Made by a program: the position numbers and the translations under genes. A stretch of DNA of 21,006 nucleotides from positions 1-21,006 of the forward strand of contig CAJNOQ010003209.1 of the NCBI GenBank assembly GCA_905250885.1, written 5' to 3'. The notes beneath the pieces are model-generated. The model worked only from the letters and a program-made list of their open reading frames with translations, did no database searches and was not told where the DNA came from. Positions 7,927 to 16,392 of the stretch are shown one piece after another. Each line of letters opens with the position of its first letter. Within the stretch, counting starts at the first letter, position 1. This DNA is from Didymodactylos carnosus. Its lineage: Eukaryota; Rotifera; Eurotatoria; Philodinida; Philodinidae.

Positions 7927-9857
7927 TCATTGAAATCGGAGGTGGGCACCTGAAAACGTTCCATCGTTAGCCGAAGGTACAGTTTCAACGGGAAAAACAT
8001 GTGCAACTTACGTATTGTGCAATCGCTACCAGTCCATCCATTTGCACACTGACAAACATTTGCATTAACACATCGTCCGTTGTTTTCACATTGAGGACTA
8101 CAAACAGCTAAAAAGGAAGGGAATAAATAACTTCTATCTTTTCTTGTTGTTAGCTGTGTGACAAGAAAGTTATTTACCATCTCTCTTTATTGAGGTTCTA
8201 CTTCGCGTGGTTGGTGCTGACTTTGTCTTGATGGTGCTGGTGGTGGTGATGATACCTTCTGTGGTAGCGTGTTCCTTTATCGGCCAATCTAAGGACAACC
8301 ATTCTTTGAAATCGTATATATCTGCTTACTTTTTAACTTTCTTACCTCCAACAGTTGTTTCCACCTCTTCTTGAGCTTTATTTTCTGCAGTTGTTGTTAC
8401 GGTGTCTGAATTGAGCAGGTGTATTGTCATACGTGCTGGTCCCCAATTTTTAGCTTCATCTTCTACATAACATGTATAATTTCCTAATTTCGATTTATCA
8501 TCAATTTTTATACGTGAGAATAAAATGACTTCTGTCGACAGTGTTTCTTTTAATCCTGGACCATCATGATTTAACAATGCGTATCTCTGTAACAATGACA
8601 CAAAACAGACACTCTCTTCCAGAATGACAAAGACAGACTTACTATTTTCGGTGCAACTTGTATCCAGCGAAAGCTAACATTAGAACTACCAGAAACATAA
8701 ACTATGCATGTAATTGTATAAGTCTCATTGAAAGTAACGTGTAAATCTGGATTGGTAGCAACATGTAATGGTTTCATTGGCAGCGGCGGTTGTTCTGCAG
8801 ATTCACTGGTAGTAGTAACGATGGCCGTTGTTCGTTTCGTTGTTGTTAATATTGGTACTGCTTCACCTAAATAAACTAGTCATTATATAAGTTGCTGAGT
8901 GCCTTATCGAGCGAAGGTTTAGCGCGTAAGTGTAAGAGTGTAAGTAGTGTAACAGTTGATGTAACAATGGCACATCACAGTGAGGTGCAAGGCATATGGT
9001 ATCCCTAGACCATCGTATGGAGCTTAGTTTTTCCGGCTTTTGTTACGTAGTGTCTTGTGGCACCATCCTGACGGTTCACGACCGCTTTGTTCAATGGCAT
9101 CGATGAAATTGGGAAATGTTGGATCAGTTAACTTAAAATCCATAATAGTTTTGTACAGTCGTTGATTTGGTTTGTCCAAGTCTTCAGCTGTAATTAAGCT
9201 TTTGTTCTTCGGTTGATCTTCAATCATCTCTTCTTCGATGACATAGGTCGGTATGACACCTGAGACGGGATGATCATACATTTCATGACACGTGCTGGTC
9301 TTTTCACTGCTTTCTTCTTCGTTCTCTTCAGCTTGTTTCAAGTATGTGTATTTCAGTTTAGGTAAATATTTCTTGTCATCAGCATCAGCCATATGAAGAC
9401 AAAAGAGCGTACATTCATTTCTCATTTCACCCCGGCCATATTTAATGACAAGGGTCTTGTAATCAATGCTTAGCCAATACTTGTATCCATTTGGATGTGA
9501 TGTTTGTAGAATATGATCATGAGCTGTTGCCTGTTTCAATACCTTTTGATGACCGTTAACGATTTTCTGTAAGAGAACTTTTTCATTGTCGACTGATAGC
9601 ACCAACCAATACTGATTTTTCTTACTAAAATTTCTTCTGTTTTTCAGTAGTACATGAAATGGTACAGATTCATCGACCTGGGTTACTTCAACTATTGTTC
9701 CTTGCCCTGTTTCTGTTGACAATGTTTTCACACAATGAGTTGCTTGCCAAAATGCGGATGATAAAGGGTTGCTCTGATCATCATGATTGTTGTCAGTGCA
9801 TTTGGCTATGTTTGTCACAAAACCAATTACCAAACAAATGGCTATTCTAATATACAT
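7927..9857 (-). CDS. Secreted protein: unknown N-terminal domain, Ig-like domain, EGF-like domain (six exons)
   Basis: Minus-strand exons 9857-9047, 8866-8643, 8586-8346, 8288-8178, 8107-8012 and 7949-7927 have GT/AG borders and compatible phases. They sum to 1506 bp (501 residues plus TGA). Introns are 56-180 bp. The start ATG at 9857 has A at -3 and opens a signal peptide (residues 1-20, MYIRIAICLVIGFVTNIAKC). An in-frame ATG at 10025 also heads a hydrophobic stretch and is an alternative start. Residues 21-270 form a domain I do not recognise, with few cysteines and an acidic patch. Residues 271-300 are a Thr-rich linker. An Ig-like domain follows, with Cys324, Trp338 and the GNYTC motif at Cys384, split by a phase-0 intron. 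Residues 395-462 are a second Ser/Thr-rich linker, probably O-glycosylated. Residues 465-492 are one EGF-like repeat with six cysteines in a C-x3-C-x5-C-x5-C-x-C-x8-C pattern, encoded by its own phase 1-1 exon. No membrane anchor follows, so secretion is likely. Ig plus EGF recalls neuregulin/Vein ligands, but the EGF spacing is of the shorter tenascin/WIF type, so no ErbB-ligand role is claimed. Confidence 0.85.
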
Positions 9858-10400
9858 TTTGTTGATGCCTGTTAGATCAAGGATCTTATATAACTCTCTA
9901 TTTTTTGTTTTTTGCCGTCGAGACAAATATAAAGAGAAACGAAAGAAATAGTGTTTTCTGTATATGCCAATGTGGGAAAATACCGTTGACAGTGAAAGAA
10001 AACAAAAAAACAGAGATGAAAACATAATATGTGCTCTTATGTAACATTACACAAATTAATTGCCTTGAATACATAAGTGTAACCGTTTAGGCCATAATTC
10101 TAAACTTTTAAGATCTGCTTTTCTGGAATAATGACTGGGTGACAGCCACAGACAAGTTTACATTTCTCTTTGAAAAGTTCGTTTAAAAATAATTACAAAA
10201 TTTCCGCAATAAATGTCACAGATAAATGAAGACCGTCAAGATAAAAGACCTCATTTTAAATATTTCATATCTTTCAGAATAGACTTAGTTGAACTTTTTA
10301 AAGGTTCTTTTTGTCTTGTGTACTAGAGACATCTGGTTACTGATGTCGACAGAAGTTAATGTAGAAGGAGAACATTAGTGACATTCTTTTGGATAACCAA
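9858..10400. other. Upstream region of the Ig/EGF gene
   Basis: The 5' flank of the minus-strand gene. The frame of its first exon stays open to 10025. No clear TATA box, repeat or other gene was recognised. Confidence 0.4.
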
Positions 10401-10402
10401 GC

Positions 10403-10633
10403 TTATCCTATAATTAGTGCCACAAAATGAGTATATTTTTTTGAAAACTCTATCGTTTCTCCTGTGAGATAATTAATCGTCACGTGATTCACTTCATACT
10501 GAATATATGCTGCAGTGCTGGATATGATGAAAGCTATACTATAGCAGAATATATGACACAATAATGCATCAGCTGATATAGGAGTATAGAATTCTTCTTG
10601 AAAAATAGTCAGACTGTTATCAGTCATTAGCAA
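10403..10633 (-). CDS. Possible small membrane protein or exon, unknown
   Basis: A 76-codon open frame from ATG at 10633 to a TAA at 10403-10405. Its middle, about residues 22-45 (ADALLCHIFCYSIAFIISS...), is hydrophobic enough for one membrane segment, and the rest is polar. I recognise no family. It sits between the Ig/EGF gene and a LINE scrap, and no splice sites clearly frame it. It may be a chance frame in AT-rich DNA or part of a decayed gene. Confidence 0.2.
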   Translation of the reverse strand: MLMTDNSLTIFQEEFYTPISADALLCHIFCYSIAFIISSTAAYIQYEVNHVTINYLTGETIEFSKKYTHFVALIIG

Positions 10634-10685
10634 AATTCTTCTTTCTTTAAGTCGACTGAGTAAAACTCAAGGAGAGAGGAGTTTA

Positions 10686-11067
10686 TTAAAATAATAAACT
10701 GGCCATAGGCTGTTGACCGAGGTCTTTTGCCTTAAAACATGTATGTACAAATGTAATGGGTTTATGTCCAACTGTTGTTGTACCAAGTATTGGATGTGTG
10801 GAAAAGGTCGGTGCTAATAACGTTGTTTCCACATCAGATAACACCTAATCGAGTTTTTTAGCATAGGAGTCTTGCATAAATGTTGCCTCATTTGATCCAA
10901 TTATTTGTGTTGAATGATCTACCAACCAGTTGTATAATACATTACCGTTTCTGTTTGTTTTTACACATCCAAAATATTCGTGAGATGCATTTAAATCGCC
11001 CATTATTAAATACTGATTATTTAGATTTTTTATTTTATTCAACACTTTAATTGATAAAACCCTACGG
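10686..11067 (-). mobile_element. LINE (non-LTR retrotransposon) fragment, C-terminal part of the AP-type endonuclease
   Basis: The minus frame reads NQYLIMGDLNASHEYFGC, then NRNGNVLYNWLVDHS, IIGSNEATFMQDS and KKLD. This is the GDLNAHHxxWG...N..G..L..F/WL pattern of the exonuclease-endonuclease-phosphatase domain of I/Jockey/CR1-like elements. It continues after a TAG at the usual LDW position with VLSDVETTLLAPTFSTHPIL and GTTTVGHKPI until a TAA at 10686-10688. That stop (W to TAG near 10845) and the loss of the front of the endonuclease and the whole reverse transcriptase show a dead scrap of about 380 bp. Clade cannot be assigned from so little. It lies back to back with the plus-strand gene starting near 11124 and may have replaced that gene's 5' end. 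Confidence 0.75.
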
Positions 11068-11123
11068 CAATTATCTTAAATAAAGGGGTTTATTGACATA
11101 CGGAAAAACGTATTTTAAAAAAT

Positions 11124-13789
11124 GTGAGAAGAATGTTATTGAATGCGTCTGGTATAGACCTATTGGAAAAAGAACTTCTTCAATGTACATCACTTTATTA
11201 TGATCACGTGTGGTACAAACAAGCGGCTGCCTACGTCTATCAATTAGCCCACGTCGAAGAAATTCCGTTGTTTTTTCAAATTGCTTACATAAACAAGATA
11301 CAGAAAAAGTGGATGTTAATTGTTCATCAATTAGTAACAAAACAATATGACAACAGTTTATGCTGTTGGCAATTAGAATCGCATGACAATTTAGAATTAA
11401 TATCACCAACTGACCTCGAATATTATCACAAATGACTCGATATTTACGAAGTAAAAGATCGTTTTTACGTCAGCCTTTCATCTCGTTTAACCAAATAAAG
11501 GTGACTGAATGCTTGTAACACATTTAATGCACTTGTCTGACTCTCTTCGCCTTTAAACCTGTTCTTTCGCAAATTCATACCCAGGAGTGTTGATAGCCGC
11601 TATATTATGTTTTTGTCCTTTTAGGCGAAGAAACTGATGAAGAGACGTTGATATTAATGAATGATATAAACAAAATCAAGGATTTAGTACCAAAATACAA
11701 ACACCAATTGCTCTTTATTTGTGAACATGAGAAATTGTTCAAAACTGTTGTTCTTGGTATTAGTGGCAGACACAATGAAGCAGTTACGACGATGAATATG
11801 GACGAACATGTTTCAAATGAGCCATTATGTGATCGGAACGTACCATCGTCATCAACAGAAAACATTCCTCCGTCAAAATCGATGCAGAAAAAATTTCCTG
11901 AAACGTATGAAGTTCCAGATTTGCCAGAAAATATTCAAAATTTCATTGATAAAGGACAATTAGAAGGATTTGCAAATCACTGTGGTCATCGACATGTTCT
12001 AACTGACATTGTGTTTCATGATTTAACAACAAATTTTGGACTTTGGTATATAAGATGTGCCTAATAGAAAAGTAAATGTTTAATTAATGCTCTTCTTTTA
12101 GGTATCCTGATCGTCGTCAATATGAAGCTGTTTCATTTGCAATATTAAAAAAGCTCAAAGTAAATTATGATACAGGAAAAGCGATATGTAAACAAATAAA
12201 GATATTCAATTCTCACAAAACTGTTAAATGCCTTTGTATTTAGAAAATATGGAAGGAGACAATACAGGCTAAATTTAAACGTCAGAGACGGCCATTGGCA
12301 GATATCAATCCTGATATCAAACAAATGAAAGAAAAATTTTCTCGTCCAGACAATGGCCGACCTATTAAAAAGAAGACAATGATATTGGCAGAACGAGATC
12401 AAGAAAAGAAAGTGAGTTTTTAAGAACACAAGCTTCTTATAGGGCTGTAATATTTATTTTTAGGTACTTATTCAAAGTAGCAACACTGACGACGAAGGAG
12501 AGCAAGAAAAACGAGTACAGGTGATGAATGATGAATTAGAAAAAAGTGATACCGATTGGAGGAATGGTCTTGGAATTATGGCGATCAACATTAAAATCAC
12601 GTCGAAAATTTGTGAATATAAATAGAACCGATGAAATATTGAAAAAATATCCTGGTTATAAAATACCAGTATTGGTAATCCTGAAGTAAAGTTATTTCAC
12701 AAACAGTACCACTTGTATTTTCTGTTCTCTAGATATTTGCGGAAATGGAAATGCTCACTGGTGTAACCATCGGAACAAAAGTGCGAAGTGATTTACCAGC
12801 CTTGTTAGAAAAATTATCTCCAAGTCCCGCGTTTGTGACTGATGGGTGGAGAAGAAATCAGGAGAATTATTCAGCCTCTAATTTTTTTAGAAACCTTTTC
12901 TTTTCAGATCAATTGCCAATAGGAATTATCAAAGTCATTGCTCGTACATTTGACGAATCATGGCATCATACTATTCGCGTCGGTGAAGAGGTGAATAATT
13001 AATTCATGCAGCGGAAATCAATGAGTTTTGAACGGCTTTTAGTCGGTTTACAAATCCTCTCGCTGGCAAACTAAAATTGTTTGTTTTCTGTTTTAGGAAC
13101 CAACAACGCCCTATCCAACACTGAAACTTGAAGAAAATCAAATTAAAACTTTCTTAGATTGGCAAACTGTAACCGAAACGGATTCCATCAATGATGCAGT
13201 GGCCATATTAGTCTCATTTTATCGTTTATTTGAATTGAAATTCAGCACTCATTGTCGAGCCATCCGTTTATTGTATATTGTATTATTGAACGAAAAGAAA
13301 TATTTTTCAAATTCGATTAGACGTGTATTAATTGATTGTAAATTCGATTTTGGTCAAGAGAAAAAAGCTCTGCTAATTGAAAAAATAAATACTACTACCG
13401 AAAAAGACGAAGAGGATAAAGGTGATGGATCCAACGACAGCTCACTCGAGGATGACAATGAACAAAAAGAAGATCCAATAACTACATCAACCGGCAGTTC
13501 ACAAACAAAACAAAAACGTTCTAGAGATGAATCAAACGACGAAAATAAAGCAATGCAAGAGGTACTAGAACCGATACGCCAAAAAGCGAAAATAATCACA
13601 ATAACTAAGCGTAAAATCTTATCGACAACAATCAATCAACAATGTTTAAAACGATGTCGAGGAGAAAACGGACACCCAAAGTTAAATTTTAAAGCAGAGG
13701 AGCAAGAGATTGAGGAATCGATGCACGTTCAAACACAACATTCAACTCGTGCAACAAAAAGAAATGTTCGACAGAAAAAGATGAGATAG
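11124..13789 (+). pseudogene. SAMD3-like C-terminal family gene, seven exons, with about three defects
   Basis: Exons 11124-11500, 11625-12045, 12102-12159, 12244-12411, 12464-12674, 12733-12990 and 13097-13789 are bordered by GT/AG introns of 52-124 bp. The product resembles the animal family annotated as sterile-alpha-motif-domain-containing protein 3-like. Landmarks are YPDRRQYEAVSFAILKK, then KIWKETIQAKFKRQRRPLAD, MKEKFSRPDNGRPIKKK, LWRSTLKSRRKFV, ILKKYPGYKIPVL, and near the C terminus AILVSFYRLFELKF. The tail (about residues 100-190 of the last exon) is acidic, then basic with KQKRSRDE-type patches, so it may be nuclear. No SAM domain is visible. Defects: TGA at 11433-11435 inside the first exon; the first exon ends with an in-frame TAA and a phase that does not fit the next exon; exon five is 211 bp, one base out of phase, with the frame changing near 12560. 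Role is unknown. The upstream start is uncertain (ATG 11133 is available) and 5' exons may be missing. Recent decay is likely, though assembly errors could mimic part of it. Confidence 0.6.
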
Positions 13790-14252
13790 ATTTTTGTTTT
13801 GGACCGTAGAAAAATATACATTGTTTGGTTTTTTGTCTCCCGATTACTTCCTTTTTGTTCTCTCATCACACTCGCTTGCTTTTTATTATTGGTTTTCTCA
13901 ACTTAGATATGTCATATTTGCAGGTGCTTACTATGCCTTTTCTATCGATTATGGACAGTAAACGTTTCCAGTTTTTCTTCTTTTTCATACCTTTTTTCTT
14001 TAGTGCACGTATGATTATAATGATTTTTTACAGACGTTTTTCAATTAGAATAAAAATAATTTGCAATGTTTTGAAAAGTGATGAGGTAAGAAGAGAAGTA
14101 AGGGGTAGGGACTTAAAAATAGAAAATAGATGACTGTAAATATGAACGGTCACTAAGAACCTAACTTACTTTCCTGAAGAATAAATGGCACGACACTTCG
14201 ATGCAGAAAGTCACGAGAGTATAATAGTGTGCTACTGAGACATGAAAAACCT
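13790..14252. other. AT-rich stretch downstream of the SAMD3-like gene
   Basis: A plus-strand frame of about 100 codons (13825-14133) is rich in Phe, Ile and Leu from T-runs and matches nothing known to me. It is best read as 3' flank. No gene is supported. Confidence 0.4.
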
Positions 14253-14414
14253 TTCCTGAACGCTTAAACCGTTCGGGAAACTGAAACCACACCGAACGAA
14301 GAAAGCGTTTCGGAGACATCAAATACACCTTCCGGAACGCTTTAAGGGTACTCTCGTAAACCTTTGTTCGTTCGGTGTAGTTTCAGTTTCCTGAACGCTT
14401 TAAGCGTTTCTTAA
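14253..14414. repeat. Inverted repeat with 48-bp arms, MITE-like
   Basis: The arm at 14253-14300 (TTCCTGAACGCTTAAACCG to ACACCGAACGAA) recurs inverted at 14367-14414 with about 85-90% identity and a 66-bp centre. Within the arms the word GAACGCTTTAAGCGTT is itself nearly palindromic, and a further AACGCTTTAAGG occurs in the centre. It could form a compound cruciform. No coding sequence is inside. Confidence 0.7.
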
Positions 14415-14497
14415 AATACGGATTTCTTTTACAGTGTACAGCTCCTAGTTTTTCACGAGTGTGAGACGCGAGAAAAATGATCGGATCTGGTCGGCTT

Positions 14498-14677
14498 TTA
14501 AGAACTCAATTGATGAAATAGAAACTTTCCACCTGGTCGTTTCTTTTGCTGTATTTCAGCAACCACCTCTTCTGGTTTACAGCGGACTTTCTCTTTCAAA
14601 CCCTGGTCGAATTGATCTGTTAGATAACGAATTTCGTAATCCTTTGTTAACAAGGCATGTTTCCCATCTATACAATT
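14498..14677 (-). other. Short protein-like open segment, unknown (possible exon relic)
   Basis: Between TAA on one side and a TAA at 14498-14500 the minus strand reads 59 residues, including KHALLTKDYEIRYLTDQFD, then GLKEKVRCKPEEVVAEIQQ and KKRPGGKFLFHQLSS. Composition is that of a folded helical protein rather than AT-rich noise, and it lacks a start codon. I do not recognise the family. It may be one exon or the remains of a gene; the neighbouring DNA gives no matching exons. Confidence 0.3.
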
Positions 14678-15913
14678 TTAATGAAATTTTTGTATTCATC
14701 TTCACTGATAAAGCCTGTCAGTTGCTTTTAAACTCCTTTTCGAATTTCTCTTAGCTATCTTAGCCGTGGGAAAAAATCGAAAAATATGGGTGCCGTAATC
14801 GTTTTACTGATTCATATTATGAAGATTTTGGGTGATGAAAGAATCTTTTTATGCTCTATAGATCTGCAAAACCATCCTCAAATACAAAACCAGATTAATA
14901 TCTCGCTGGGTATAATCGGCGTATAGACTTTCAGGTTAGACATATGAAGGTTAAGTGTTTATTCCACCCCCAAAAAAGTCTGCCATAACGAGGAGAGTCC
15001 TACAACATAGTCGGGTGTAGCTTATTTTCTATAACTATTATGTATAGTATAAGGATTTGATCGAGTTCTTTTGTACTAGACGCATTATTCTGTTTAATAT
15101 CAAATATACTGTATCGCTATATATTTTATCGTTATTAGTGATAATTTTAAAAAAGTATCAGCACTATGGAAAAATATGATTAAGAGAAGAAAAAGCGTTA
15201 AAAAAACAGAAAAATAGAGAGAGACACGCACACAGAAAAGTCGATAAATATATATAGTCAGAATAATATTTCAAAGAAGAAAATCAAATGGCAGCGGACA
15301 TGATAAGATGGCTGTGTTTTCGGTCGCCGATTGTCTAAACATCAATATACGAAATGAGATGGCAGATTCAGTGCTCAAAAACCTTACTTCTTTCCTCTTT
15401 GAATAGTCGATGTTTATCTGCTAAATCATTTGTGCTCGACGGTGGTAGAGGTGACTGGTGTGTCGTTCTCAATCAAACTATTTCTAAAATAAATCATTCA
15501 AGACGAAAAAATTTTGTACTTTCACATAATATTGTTACAAAAAATCTTACATAAAAAAAAGTACACAAAACAGCCACATTTTTCGTCAGATTCTTTTATA
15601 AGAGTCCGATACGATTTCCATAAGGATTTCTTAAGAAAACAAGAAATTCTTTTTTTGAAAAAAATTCTCTCTCACAAAAGATAGCTTCATGGCACCTGTC
15701 TCTTTCTTAGAGAGAACCGGAAACTTTGAATTTATAGTATGAAGAAAAACTTAAATTATGAAGCAACAAAACCTTTTAACACACGTTCATGCGATTAACA
15801 ATAGGTTGCGACTCATCATTCAATCCGAAGATCAAACAAATCCAATACAGTCTTTGCACAAGAACATTCTTCTCTTGTCCATTTAAGAATTGTTTTCTCT
15901 CCAAATGCAATCT
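14678..15913. other. Gene-free AT-rich stretch
   Basis: No protein or RNA gene was recognised on either strand over about 1.2 kb. There are poly-A-rich runs (15160-15270) and simple AGAGA/CACACA patches near 15220. Confidence 0.45.
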
Positions 15914-15994
15914 GGAGCTGTAGCTTAATGGTTACAGAAGGGTGCATAATGCTGTAGAATGCAGATTCGGATCTTGCATAGATCGCTTTTTTTT
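15914..15994 (+). tRNA. Decayed tRNA or tRNA-derived element with a T-run terminator
   Basis: GGAGCTG at 15914 is followed by TAGCTTAATGGTTACAG, a good D-arm/A-box (TRGYNNARNGG type). About 45 bp on, GCAGATTCGGATCTTGC has a TTCGGAT loop like the T-arm/B-box, and eight T (15987-15994) follow at once, as after RNA polymerase III genes. The middle (GGGTGCATAATGCTG) would be the anticodon arm, perhaps CAT-like, but it folds poorly, the T-stem has an extra base, and the 3' acceptor strand does not pair with GGAGCTG. A pseudo-tRNA or the head of a short tRNA-derived SINE fits better than a working tRNA. Confidence 0.4.
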
Positions 15995-16049
15995 GCTTTC
16001 TTATCAATTCTTGTCGGACTTTTATCAGGCATTTATCTAAAACTTATTA

Positions 16050-16130
16050 TACGATTTTTGTAAGAGTCTTACCAGAAATGGTTGTTTCGCATACCTTTCT
16101 TATATAAGACTCTTGCAAGAATCTAGTAAG
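16050..16130. repeat. Short inverted repeat
   Basis: TTGTAAGAGTCTTA near 16060 and TAAGACTCTTGCAA near 16106 are inverted copies with one mismatch and a spacer of about 35 bp. A related TATAAGAGTC occurs near 15598. Function is unknown. Confidence 0.45.
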
Positions 16131-16242
16131 AATGTCATCTGGCTATACTAAGAGACTCGAAAGAATTCGATACGTGTCAAAATCCTGTCTAAGAATTACT
16201 ATGTAGAGCAGATGACGTGGCGAATCATTGTTGAGAAAAACA

Positions 16243-16330
16243 GTTACTGACGAGGGAATGTTTCCAGTTACTAGAGTGCTTCTTCTGTGAAAAATAAATT
16301 AAAAATACCGGTTTTCCGAAAACCGGATCT
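16243..16330 (+). repeat. Partial relative of the foldback arm with a perfect 19-bp palindrome
   Basis: TTACTGACGAGGGAATG at about 16244 resembles the outer end of the foldback element at 2937. About 55 bp on, 16308-16326 is the perfect palindrome CCGGTTTTCCGAAAACCGG, matching the GGTTTTCCAGAAAACCGG core inside both foldback arms. The rest is too diverged to align by eye. It lies just downstream of the minus-strand gene ending at 16393. Confidence 0.5.
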
Positions 16331-16392
16331 GTAGTGACATAAGTGCAGCCTCGGCTATCATATTCAGAAACTGCACCATTGGTCGTCTATGA

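Noticed and set aside
7927-9857. Neuregulin or Vein orthologue
   Set aside because: Ig plus EGF order fits, but the EGF cysteine spacing is the shorter tenascin/WIF type and no membrane segment follows, so orthology is not supported.
13825-14133. 102-codon plus-strand frame rich in Phe and Ile
   Set aside because: Hydrophobicity comes from T-rich runs downstream of the SAMD3-like gene; no conserved pattern.
15816-16007. 63-codon minus-strand frame
   Set aside because: It overlaps the tRNA-like sequence on the other strand and has no family features.
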